From NCBI RefSeq assembly GCF_006974105.1, contig NZ_CP036282.1, positions 2,170,001 through 2,234,000 on the forward strand: a stretch of DNA of 64,000 nucleotides. The letters are read 5' to 3'. Shown piece after piece: positions 1-7,809 of the stretch. The stretch comes from Rhodoferax aquaticus. Its GTDB lineage: Bacteria; Pseudomonadota; Gammaproteobacteria; Burkholderiales; Burkholderiaceae_C. The notes beneath the pieces were generated by a model. It was not told where the DNA came from. It worked only from the letters and a program-made list of their open reading frames with translations, and did no database searches. The stretch's first letter is position 1. The number at the start of each line of letters is the position of its first letter. The position numbers and the translations under genes are program-made.

Positions 1-1
1 A

Positions 2-1639
2 ACAGCGGGACGTGTTGCTCTGGGCAAGGCCGCCGTAACCGGTAAAGCTGATTTGACTGCGACTGACGAAGATGTGTTGGCGAAGGAATTGGCTGCAGCG
101 GTAGCAGTGTTGGGCGCCAAGGCGCGTGCCCAGGTGGATGTTCTCAAGGCTAAACAACTGCAGATGACTGCTGACGCTATCGGCGTGGGTCAAGCCGATG
201 TAGATGGCAGCACTGAGTTGAGTGCTACCAAAGCGCTAACCGCAGCTAGGTTAGCTACCGGCAGTTTGGCCGCCACAGCAGAGAGTGCCGACATCACGAC
301 GCTGACGAGTGTGGGGCACGCCACGTTGAAGACCCAAGGGTCTGCAAGCTTGGGTACCGTGGTTGTGGGTGATGCTAAGCATGCGTCGGACCTGACGGTA
401 ACCGCGAGCAAAGGCGCGGTGGACGTAGCGAGTGTTGACGTAACTCGGGACGTTGTTTTGTCCGGCACCAACGTTAACGTTGGAACGCTGAAGAACGGCC
501 GCAATCTGTCGCTGACAGCGACTACAGGCGATTTAATTGCTGCAGATTTGGTAGCAAATGGTGCAGTAGCGGCTAGTGTGGGTGGTGCGTTGCGTGTGAA
601 GTCTTTGAGTGGAGACAGTGTCACGGCCTCTGCAGCAACTGCCGAAGTGACGAGCTTGAACAGCCATGGCAATGCTGCCTTCTCGACAAGTGGCGATGCT
701 ACGTTTGGTTCCGTATCGGTCGGTGACGCCAAGCGCGTGGCTGATTTTGGTGTGACGGCCAGCGCTGGTGTGGTTAAGCTGAGCACGGCCACAGTCTCGC
801 AGGATGCGGTGCTGAAGGGAAATCAAGTGCTCATTGGCAGTCTGACAGCAGTGCGCGATGCGACGCTTGAGGCCAGCAAAGGCGATGTGACTGCAACTGC
901 GCCCAGTATTGCGGCAACGGTGCTGAAGGCCAACCGCTTGGCGGTGACCACGCCTGGCACTTTGTTGCTGACCGATGCGATGGTGGGTGACAGTGCCAAC
1001 TTTGTGCTGCGTTCCGCCAAGGCGAAGTTGCGCAATGATGGCAAAGCCCCCATGGTGGTGAGCGTGTCTGGTAAGAATGAGGATGTGGCTGACAACGTGG
1101 ACTTGCAGATCACTTCGGCCAGGGGTGTGGATTTCCGCAAACTGTGGGCTAAGGTGGCAACAGTGGCCAGCAGCACGAATCAAAATGGTATTCGTGATGG
1201 TTACATCACAGGTCAGTTGGCTTACGAATCACCCATCGGCGCGTTGTGGATGAACAATGTGGACCGCACATCTGTCGTGGGCAAACGCGTTCAATTGTTT
1301 GCAGATACCAAGCGATTTACCTTGTTGCAAGAGGGCAATAGCTATGTGACGGACGCATTTGTTTCGTACTTTGACCCACTGAACGTCTACGCGGTCAGCA
1401 CCAACACAAACTTCAATGCAGCGCCTGGCGCGAATACTGGGGTGAGTTTGGAGCGCGACACGAACAAGTTGCAGTCGGGCAATGCACTGAGTGACATCCG
1501 TAGTCGCTACACGGCGGCAACCTTGTCTGGCATTACTGACTTGCGCACGGTCGACTTCAATGCCTTGCCGCCTACGGCTGCGGGCGTGACGGAAGAAGAG
1601 GCTAAGGAGTGGGAGCAATACATCTCTCAAGCGCAGTAG
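2..1639 (+). CDS. two-partner secretion exoprotein (filamentous haemagglutinin-like), 3' part only
   Basis: The reading frame is open from the first bases of the window, so the N-terminal part (signal peptide and TPS secretion domain) lies upstream and about 545 codons remain. The protein is rich in Ala, Val, Thr, Ser, Gly and Asp, with short alternating beta-strand patterns typical of the right-handed beta-helix of FHA-like exoproteins. An internal repeat is visible: VGDAK followed by a similar stretch occurs twice about 118 residues apart (DNA near 365 and 720). The last ~200 residues are less repetitive and more aromatic. The next gene is a TpsB transporter, which supports a secreted adhesin or exoprotein role. 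The cargo function cannot be judged without the N-terminus. No toxin domain is recognisable at the C-terminus. Confidence 0.8.
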   Translation, partial: TAGRVALGKAAVTGKADLTATDEDVLAKELAAAVAVLGAKARAQVDVLKAKQLQMTADAIGVGQADVDGSTELSATKALTAARLATGSLAATAESADITTLTSVGHATLKTQGSASLGTVVVGDAKHASDLTVTASKGAVDVASVDVTRDVVLSGTNVNVGTLKNGRNLSLTATTGDLIAADLVANGAVAASVGGALRVKSLSGDSVTASAATAEVTSLNSHGNAAFSTSGDATFGSVSVGDAKRVADFGVTASAGVVKLSTATVSQDAVLKGNQVLIGSLTAVRDATLEASKGDVTATAPSIAATVLKANRLAVTTPGTLLLTDAMVGDSANFVLRSAKAKLRNDGKAPMVVSVSGKNEDVADNVDLQITSARGVDFRKLWAKVATVASSTNQNGIRDGYITGQLAYESPIGALWMNNVDRTSVVGKRVQLFADTKRFTLLQEGNSYVTDAFVSYFDPLNVYAVSTNTNFNAAPGANTGVSLERDTNKLQSGNALSDIRSRYTAATLSGITDLRTVDFNALPPTAAGVTEEEAKEWEQYISQAQ

Positions 1640-1651
1640 CAAGGGCGGATT

Positions 1652-1695
1652 GGCCCCACGCAGCAGTGCACCTCGCACTGCTGCGTGGGGCCTTT
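1652..1695 (+). terminator. perfect 18-bp hairpin between tpsA and tpsB
   Basis: Bases 1652-1669 (GGCCCCACGCAGCAGTGC) are exactly reverse-complementary to 1675-1692 across a 5-nt loop (ACCTC), 12 bases after the exoprotein stop codon. Only three T residues follow, so as an intrinsic terminator it has a very strong stem but a weak U-tract. It may act as a partial terminator or 3' stabiliser that lowers transporter expression relative to exoprotein. Confidence 0.7.
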
Positions 1696-1731
1696 GCTGA
1701 AATAACAATTTAATGAATGTCAGGGTGATGT

Positions 1732-3342
1732 GTGTTGAATAAACAATGTGTAGCAATCGCGGTCTTGTTGTCTAACGCTGCCATGGCGGCAGGGCCTTTG
1801 AGCGTGCCCGATGGGCCTACCAGCCAAGGGCCAGATGTGGCGCGCCAGAAGTTCTTGGAGGAACTCAAGGAGAAAGAGAAGGAAACCGGTAGATATGACC
1901 TGAACAGCGATGCAGGCGCACCCAAAGCCGTGGCCAAGCCAGCGGCCACCTTTGAACTGAAAGAGGTGCGGTTTGGCGTTTCCGCACAGTTGAGTGCGGC
2001 AGAGTTGCAAGCTGTGGTTGCGCCGTACATTGGAACGCAGGTGGGGTACGCCGATTTGCTGAAGATTCGCAATGAGGTCAATGCCCTGTACCAAAAGAAG
2101 CAGATACTGTCTTCCCGCGCGGATGTTCGCCCTCAGAAGATCGTTGCCGGTGTTGTGTTCGTTGATATTGTCGAGGGCCGTTTAAGCAAGGTCAAAGTCA
2201 CTGGCAATACCTATACCCGCGAACAATACGTCGCTGACGTGGTGCCATTTGCCACCAATGACCTCATCAATTCAGGCGTACTGAAAGACCGTGCCAATAA
2301 CTTCCGTATCTCGGGTGTCGCATCGGTAGAGGCTAACTTGGTACCTGGCGCCAATGTGGGGGAGACGGACATAGTGTTGGCGGTGCAGGAATCCAAGCGC
2401 TTTCAGGCCACCGTGTTTGTAAACAATGAGGCTAGCGATTCTGTGGGGCAAAACCAAGGGGGAGTGAGCTTGGTGTACAACGCACCGCTAGGGATTAACG
2501 ATAAATTGAGTGCCTATGCCTCGGGCTCTCAGGGGTCCTTTTACAACAGCGTGGGCTACGCCATTCCACTGGGAATGCGTGGCACCTTATTGCGGACTTC
2601 GTTTAGTTCTAGTTCGTCTAGTGTGGTGGCCGGGCCATACAGATATTTTGATGTCAAAGGTAATTCGTCCACAAATCAATTGGGCCTAACCCAGCTGCTG
2701 GTGACTGCCGAAGACTGGGACTTGTCTGGTAATGCGGATTGGAGCCAAATCAAGAGCCAGAACACGGTGTCTGGATTCGGTTTGAGTGACACCCTGACGG
2801 ACTTGCAGGCTATTGGTTTGAATGGCACCTTGCGCTACACCAACCGCGTGCTCAATGCTAGCGTGACCCATAACTCAGGCACAGTGACAGGAAAACCGCT
2901 TCCCGCGAGTTCGGCATCTTCCTCGCAGGTGTCTGGTGGGTGGCTCGAAAGCTTTAGCCCGGGGCACTATGTCTACTTCAAGGCCTTTGTGCAGCAGGCT
3001 TCGCAGGCAGTGATGCCTTCGGCAATGGGCATGTCCTTAGGGGGTGCTGGCACGGTGCGTGGATACGCTTTGGGTGCAGTGACGGGTGACGAAGGGCATT
3101 ACGCCAATGTGGAGTGGCATTACCCAGTGATGAAGGGACTCAATGCTTTCTTGCTGTACGACACGGGTAGCACAGGTACCAAGGGCTTGGCCAAGACGGA
3201 GTTGAGTTCGGTGGGTGCAGGTGTGGACTGGTCGTGGAACAACAAGGCCCAGGTCAACCTGACCTATGCGACGCCCCAAAAAGTGGTGACCACCAACCAA
3301 GAGCCGTACCGTTTGACCGCGCGCCTCAATTGGTCTTTTTAA
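1732..3342 (+). CDS. TpsB-type outer-membrane transporter (ShlB/FhaC/HecB family)
   Basis: This 536-aa outer-membrane protein would export the preceding exoprotein. A signal peptide (residues 1-20, ending AAMAA) is followed by a basic/proline linker, a POTRA region (about residues 70-180, FELKEVRFGVS to VKVTGNTYT) and a C-terminal beta-barrel of about 340 residues ending in Phe. The family's loop-6 signature is visible as GAGTVRGY near residue 440. A TGA stop six bases upstream in frame (1726-1728) forces the start to be GTG 1732 or TTG 1735, both weak. Together with the hairpin before it, this suggests low expression. The order tpsA then tpsB resembles fhaB/fhaC. The family call is certain; the cargo's function is unknown. 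Confidence 0.92.
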   Translation: MLNKQCVAIAVLLSNAAMAAGPLSVPDGPTSQGPDVARQKFLEELKEKEKETGRYDLNSDAGAPKAVAKPAATFELKEVRFGVSAQLSAAELQAVVAPYIGTQVGYADLLKIRNEVNALYQKKQILSSRADVRPQKIVAGVVFVDIVEGRLSKVKVTGNTYTREQYVADVVPFATNDLINSGVLKDRANNFRISGVASVEANLVPGANVGETDIVLAVQESKRFQATVFVNNEASDSVGQNQGGVSLVYNAPLGINDKLSAYASGSQGSFYNSVGYAIPLGMRGTLLRTSFSSSSSSVVAGPYRYFDVKGNSSTNQLGLTQLLVTAEDWDLSGNADWSQIKSQNTVSGFGLSDTLTDLQAIGLNGTLRYTNRVLNASVTHNSGTVTGKPLPASSASSSQVSGGWLESFSPGHYVYFKAFVQQASQAVMPSAMGMSLGGAGTVRGYALGAVTGDEGHYANVEWHYPVMKGLNAFLLYDTGSTGTKGLAKTELSSVGAGVDWSWNNKAQVNLTYATPQKVVTTNQEPYRLTARLNWSF

Positions 3343-3384
3343 GTGGCAGCCGCCGCCGCTTAGGGTGATGGCTAAAAGTGCGGG

Positions 3385-4092
3385 TTAGAGCCCCAAACTC
3401 TGCAGCTGCACTATGCCTTTGGGCGTTTTCAGGGTGGCAATCAGGTTGGCTGGCCCAGTCTGGATGTCAATGCCGCCCAGGCCAATGGCGTCATACGCGG
3501 CTTGCAGTTTTGGCGCAGTGGGGTGCGTCACGGCAACGCTTTGCAATGTGACTCCAGAGCGCGGCAGGCTGTTGCGGGGGTGCAGGCGCATGGGGTCGGC
3601 GTCGTCAGGCTTGCCCCACTGAATCAGCGTAGGCAAGGTTCCGTCGAACAGGCGTTGGCCATCTTCGCGCACGGTAATTTGCCAGTGCAGCACGCCTTTG
3701 CGTGAATGGCGGCTGGCGGGCATGGCGGGGCCGCGGTCAATGTCCAGCCCTTTGAGCGCAATGCGGGCCGCTTGCATGTTGTCGGTATTGGCCACGAAAT
3801 GCAGCAGGCGGGGCGTCATGCCCACAGCGGCACGCACTTGCAGGTCGTCCATGTCAAACCAGCGCTTGGCGTTGGGGTTGGCGGGGCCTTTGGCACCCGG
3901 GTTCAGCGCGATGATCTCAAAGTAGGCCATAGGGTTGGCCGGTGTGGCAATTTTGAAAAGGCAGTTGTGGGTGCCAAACTGGGCATGCTCTCCACCGGGG
4001 CCGGGGGTAATGCCCAGGGTGTCTTCGCACCACTGTATGCCTTGCTCTAGATTGGCTGCGACGACGACGAGATGGTCTATATGTGTTTTCAT
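3385..4092 (-). CDS. VOC family / glyoxalase-like domain protein
   Basis: This 235-aa cytoplasmic protein starts MKTHIDHLVVVAANL, the usual opening beta-strand and His of a vicinal-oxygen-chelate module. I chose ATG 4092; an open frame reaches 4218 but its extra 42 residues look like non-coding translation. Residues 1-130 resemble the Glyoxalase_3 type. A second, weaker half ends in LIATLKTPKGIVQLQSLGL, the pattern of a duplicated VOC fold. No substrate can be assigned. It is convergent with tpsB and divergent from the metalloprotease gene, with about 176 bp between the two starts for promoters. Confidence 0.8.
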   Translation of the reverse strand: MKTHIDHLVVVAANLEQGIQWCEDTLGITPGPGGEHAQFGTHNCLFKIATPANPMAYFEIIALNPGAKGPANPNAKRWFDMDDLQVRAAVGMTPRLLHFVANTDNMQAARIALKGLDIDRGPAMPASRHSRKGVLHWQITVREDGQRLFDGTLPTLIQWGKPDDADPMRLHPRNSLPRSGVTLQSVAVTHPTAPKLQAAYDAIGLGGIDIQTGPANLIATLKTPKGIVQLQSLGL

Positions 4093-4268
4093 GGCCAGAA
4101 CATACCACTTCACTGCCGCGCTTGGCCAGCCAATGCATCGGGGCGTAGGGATGGCGGCCTCAGCCTTTGCGCCAACCCGGCTTTTCTGGGCCTTGCGTGC
4201 GGTGTTTTCTGGCAGCATGGTGGGCGAGGGGCACGCAAGCGCCCCAAGGGTTTTGAAAGGACTGGACT

Positions 4269-4961
4269 ATGCAATCGCTGGGGGTACTGGGTCGCCGAGC
4301 TGTGCTGCTGATAGGGGCACTTTGGTTCAGTGCAGGGGCGGGTGCCGATGCGCTCTTGCGCCAGCAAGAGATCGCCCAGTGCCTGCCCGGGGAGGTGCAG
4401 ACATGGGGTGATGGCCAAGACCGTGTGGCCCTGGCCAACCCCCTGGTGTTTTTGTACAACCACCAAGACGCGCCGTCTTGGTTGAGCCAGGACGCAGTAC
4501 TTGGCGCCCTTACTGCCGCCCAGCGCGCATGGGCGCAGTGTGGCATTGGTGGAACGGTGCTTGCCGTTGAGACTGGCACAAAAGCACCTTTGGGTGCCAG
4601 TGCCGTGGGATGGTCTGAGCGCTACGGCCCGGGGTATTTTGGCCTGGCCAACATGGGCGATGCTAGCCTGACCCTTGGCCCCAAGGCGTTTGAGATGCTC
4701 AAAGCACGCAACCCGCAGTTGGACCCTCTGCCCATTCTGCAAATGGTGGTGTCGCACGAAATGGGGCATTTGTATGGTCTGGTTGCCCATTCGCGGCGGT
4801 GTGTGGATGTCACCTCCTATTACAGCAATGCCAAAGGCGAAACCTGTTCTGTGCGAGGGGGGAAAGCCCCCAGTGGCGTGCCCGAATACCGAGCCAGCTT
4901 GCCCACGGCCTGCGACATTCAGCGCTGCAGGATGGCGAACAGGATGCCACAGCTGAAATAA
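4269..4961 (+). CDS. small exported zinc metalloprotease-like protein (metzincin/matrixin type)
   Basis: The 230-aa product has a signal peptide (residues 1-26, ending AGAGA). The mature domain contains HEMGHLYGLVAH at residues 163-174, which fits the metzincin zinc-binding consensus HExxHxxGxxH with Glu164 as general base. Six cysteines (39, 91, 178, 193, 215, 220) suggest disulphides in the periplasm or outside the cell. Met222 or Met226 could provide the Met-turn. It matches no peptidase family I can name beyond matrixin-like. The SD AAAGGA sits very close to the ATG. It lies just upstream of the HTH-receiver gene on the same strand, and a functional link is only a guess. Confidence 0.75.
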   Translation: MQSLGVLGRRAVLLIGALWFSAGAGADALLRQQEIAQCLPGEVQTWGDGQDRVALANPLVFLYNHQDAPSWLSQDAVLGALTAAQRAWAQCGIGGTVLAVETGTKAPLGASAVGWSERYGPGYFGLANMGDASLTLGPKAFEMLKARNPQLDPLPILQMVVSHEMGHLYGLVAHSRRCVDVTSYYSNAKGETCSVRGGKAPSGVPEYRASLPTACDIQRCRMANRMPQLK

Positions 4962-5011
4962 GCACATGGCATTGCAACGATAAGCGTGGTCAAGCTTGTT
5001 AAAGTGCAGGC

Positions 5012-5644
5012 ATGCGGAAAATTGCGAGCAATGATGAGCTGATGACCACGCGCGAAGTCGGCGAGGCCTTAGGTGTGGCCGTGCGCACGGTACAACTATG
5101 GGTGGAGTCAGGCGTGCTGCCAGCGTGGCGCACGGCGGGTGGCCACAGGCGCATTGCCCGCGCTGCGGTGGATAAGCTCATGAGTGAGCGCGCCATGACT
5201 ACGGATCAAGTGGCGGCGGGGTTGGCCCCATCCGCGGCGACGGTGCCTAGCACCCAGCCTTTCAAACTCCTGGTGGTGGAAGATGACCCGGACCTGCGCC
5301 AACTCTTTGGCCTGATGGTGGAGGGGTGGAGCGTACCCGTGGCCTTGAGCACGGCGAGCAATGGCTTTGAGGGCTTGCTGCGCATTGGGGAGCTTAAGCC
5401 CGATATGGTGGTGACCGATTTGAACATGCCGGGAATGGATGGTTTTGAGATGTTGCGCGCACTGTGCAAGCCCGACTCTGGGTTTGGTGCCCTGCACATC
5501 ATTGTGGTGTCTGTGCTCAGTGTGGAAGAGATCAATGACCGTGGCGGACTGCCCCCCGGCGTGACCTTTTTTCAAAAGCCGATTCCGTACGACACCTTGG
5601 AAAACATGGTGAAGAACCTGCAGACCTCTAAAGCATCGGATTAA
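5012..5644 (+). CDS. HTH (excisionase/MerR-type)-receiver fusion response regulator
   Basis: The 210-aa protein carries, in unusual order, an N-terminal DNA-binding domain (residues 11-58, MTTREVGEALGV...GGHRRI, the excisionase/MerR winged-helix pattern), a 25-residue linker, and a CheY-like receiver (residues 85-205). Receiver residues are present: acidic pocket E90/D91/D92, phospho-acceptor D136 in VVTDLNMP, Ser167 and Lys189 in FFQKP. Most response regulators place the receiver first. It converges on the kinase gene: the TAA stop (5642-5644) and the kinase's TAA on the other strand (5641-5643) share the palindrome TTAA. I infer that it is the transcriptional output of the neighbouring kinases. 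Confidence 0.9.
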   Translation: MRKIASNDELMTTREVGEALGVAVRTVQLWVESGVLPAWRTAGGHRRIARAAVDKLMSERAMTTDQVAAGLAPSAATVPSTQPFKLLVVEDDPDLRQLFGLMVEGWSVPVALSTASNGFEGLLRIGELKPDMVVTDLNMPGMDGFEMLRALCKPDSGFGALHIIVVSVLSVEEINDRGGLPPGVTFFQKPIPYDTLENMVKNLQTSKASD

Positions 5645-7197
5645 GGCTCTGGAGAGTTAGTTGTTTTGGGCGTCTGGGCTTTAGGGGCTATGGGAATCCA
5701 CAGGCTGGCCGTGGTGCCAAGGCCCAGCTTGCTGCTGAGCTGAATGCGCCCTTGGTGCATCTCTGCCACTTGTTTTACCAAGCTCAAGCCCAAGCCCGTG
5801 CCCGGGATGTTGCCTGAGGTATCGGCCCGGTAGAAGCGTTCAAACACGCGCTCCAATTGGGCCGGTGACAGGCCAATGCCGTGGTCTTGGATGTCGATCA
5901 CCGCAAATCGCTTGCCTTCTACGCGACTGAGCCGGGTGCTCAAACGCACTTCGCCGCCTTGGGGCGAGTACTTGAATGCATTACTCAGCAAGTTATTCAT
6001 GGCCAGTTGCATTTTTTCCGGATCGATCCAGACATCTACGGCCAGCAAAGCGCCCAAGTTCACTTGCCGGTCAGTGTCTAAGCGCATCAGGCCCTTCACG
6101 CTGTTGTGTACCAACTCTTCTAGGCTGTAGGCTTGTAGCTGCAAGTCGCTGACACCCCGGGCTTCAATGCGTGCAAGGTCTAGCAACTCGTTGATCATTT
6201 TGACCAGCAAGCCGGATTGCCGGTGAATGGTCTGCAGCATGTCGGCCTGGCGCTCTTCGCTGAACTTGCGCTTGAGCAGAAGTTCGGTAAACCCGAATAT
6301 GCTGACCATCGGAGTCCGCAGCTCATGTGCGGCGGCTGCCAAGAACTCACTCTTCATGCGGTCCACCTCGGTTTCACGGGTGACATCACGCAGGTAGAAC
6401 ACCGTGCCTCCCTCGGCATTGCTGGCATAGTCAATGAAGACCATGGCCGCTTTGGGCCGCTCAAGGCGGACTGTGATGCCTGCGCTTGCTGCGTTGTCGG
6501 GGCCCATGAGCCACTGCAGGGCATTGGCCATTTGGCCGGGCCCCATGAGCTGGTTGAGCCATTGGTCTAGGGCAAGTAGATCCATGTCTAAGGCCGTTGC
6601 ATGCTCTAGGCCCAGCATGTCCAGAAAAGCGGTGTTCAAATGCAATAGCGCTTTGCCTGCGTCGAAGTACACCATGCCGTTTTTGCTGAGCTCCAACATC
6701 GACGTCATTTCTGCAGTGCGAGCGCGCAGGCGGTTCGAAAGCCGCTCGGCGTCCAAGCGTGATAAGTGTGTGGTTTGCGCAAGTACCAAAGAGTCACCCA
6801 GCGAGTCGTGCTTGGCAAAGTCGTTAAACGTAAGGCCTAGACGCGCTTGGTCTTCCATCGAGGTGACAACTGGTGTCGCTAGAAACAACAAGGTGCCGTC
6901 AGTGTTGAGCTCAGCGCTGCCCCGCAGCGTAAGCGCTTTGCTGCCTAGGCTCTGCAGTGTGCACAGCTCGGTGAGGTGGCCCTGCCATTGTTCAAACGTC
7001 AACACGCCTTTAGGCCGTTTCACTGTGAACAAGGCATTGAGGGCGACGCCAGGCAACACTTGGGGATAAACCTTGCGTAAGGACGGGCCGCAGGCCAGCA
7101 CTTGCAACAAAGGGTCTACTTGCAAGAAAAACGGGAACGCGCGGGCGAACACCTCCTGGTTTGGGATGGCTTGCGACTGGAGGATGGCGTTGTTCAA
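5641..7197 (-). CDS. HNOBA-PAS sensor histidine kinase, partner of H-NOX
   Basis: This soluble kinase has about 518 residues. Residues ~17-150 match the heme-NO-binding-associated (HNOBA) domain of soluble guanylate cyclases: an FPFF...D start, an RP(K)GVLTF strand, LRGSAELNTDGTLLFLATPVV, and a GLTFNDFAKHDSLGD...L tail. A linker helix, a PAS-like domain (~160-275), HisKA with H291 in AHELRTP, and HATPase_c (GHGTGLGL-type boxes) follow. I start it at TTG 7197 because AAGGAG lies 7 nt upstream and the H-NOX stop lies only 4 bp before it; an ATG at 7218 would overlap H-NOX. No membrane segment is visible. Its kinase core is almost the same as that of the membrane kinase two genes upstream. Confidence 0.9.
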   Translation of the reverse strand: MNNAILQSQAIPNQEVFARAFPFFLQVDPLLQVLACGPSLRKVYPQVLPGVALNALFTVKRPKGVLTFEQWQGHLTELCTLQSLGSKALTLRGSAELNTDGTLLFLATPVVTSMEDQARLGLTFNDFAKHDSLGDSLVLAQTTHLSRLDAERLSNRLRARTAEMTSMLELSKNGMVYFDAGKALLHLNTAFLDMLGLEHATALDMDLLALDQWLNQLMGPGQMANALQWLMGPDNAASAGITVRLERPKAAMVFIDYASNAEGGTVFYLRDVTRETEVDRMKSEFLAAAAHELRTPMVSIFGFTELLLKRKFSEERQADMLQTIHRQSGLLVKMINELLDLARIEARGVSDLQLQAYSLEELVHNSVKGLMRLDTDRQVNLGALLAVDVWIDPEKMQLAMNNLLSNAFKYSPQGGEVRLSTRLSRVEGKRFAVIDIQDHGIGLSPAQLERVFERFYRADTSGNIPGTGLGLSLVKQVAEMHQGRIQLSSKLGLGTTASLWIPIAPKAQTPKTTNSPEP

Positions 7198-7201
7198 GGA
7201 G

Positions 7202-7762
7202 TCACTCCTTTGATTCATCCAGTAGTCGCACCAGGAACACATCTTCGTCCTGCACATGGGCTTTGAAGACGGTTTGCGTAATTTCTATCGGCTGGTCAAA
7301 GCGTTTGGCCAAGCCCTTGACCAGGCCCAAGACCATGGGTGCCAAGCCTTCGCGGGTGGAGGTGTAGTGCAGATGGAATTCGGAGGCACTGAGTTCCTGC
7401 ACCCGAAATTGCGGCATGCGCAGCTGGGGGAACACTGTTTCCACGCGGCCGTGCATGTCATTGAGGTTGTCCAAAAACTCACGCAAGTGCTTGCCACCAG
7501 CGTCCATGAGACTGCCGTAGCCCTCGGCGGCGGTGTAGGTGATCCAGTATTCGCCAAAGGCCTCCAGCACCATTTCTGGAGCCAACCCCAAGCGTGCGCT
7601 GACAGCGCCTACCAAGCGGTACGTAATGTCGTCGTCATAGGCTTGCATAGACACAAAGCCGTCTGAAGGGATATTGGCATGGGCGCAGACGCCGCGCCAG
7701 CCGTTTTCACCCTTGAGGGACACCACCAACTGTTCAATTGCGCGATTGACAAGGCCGTACAT
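7202..7762 (-). CDS. H-NOX heme nitric oxide-binding protein
   Basis: A 186-aa stand-alone H-NOX domain, the normal length. It begins with the characteristic MYGLVNRAIEQLV. The proximal heme ligand is H104 (DMHGRV), P116 sits where the heme-distorting proline is expected, and the YxSxR heme-propionate motif is Y133-T-S135-T-R137. In known bacterial systems H-NOX binds NO through ferrous heme and controls autophosphorylation of an adjacent kinase. Here the next gene is a kinase with an HNOBA domain, starting 4 bp after this stop. An SD (AAGGA) precedes ATG 7762. The 47 bp between this gene and the upstream kinase show no strong hairpin, so co-transcription is likely. Confidence 0.95.
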   Translation of the reverse strand: MYGLVNRAIEQLVVSLKGENGWRGVCAHANIPSDGFVSMQAYDDDITYRLVGAVSARLGLAPEMVLEAFGEYWITYTAAEGYGSLMDAGGKHLREFLDNLNDMHGRVETVFPQLRMPQFRVQELSASEFHLHYTSTREGLAPMVLGLVKGLAKRFDQPIEITQTVFKAHVQDEDVFLVRLLDESKE

Positions 7763-7809
7763 GATGTGTTCCTTTCGGTGTGGGTGAACGCTACTTGGGG
7801 TCTGGGTCT

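Noticed and set aside
190..792. 200-codon open frame antisense to the exoprotein gene
   Set aside because: It mirrors the repetitive GC-rich codons of the exoprotein on the other strand; no SD or family motif.
4110..4967. 285-codon minus-strand frame across the metalloprotease gene
   Set aside because: The plus-strand gene has a signal peptide and a zinc motif; the antisense translation is Cys/His/Gln-rich noise.
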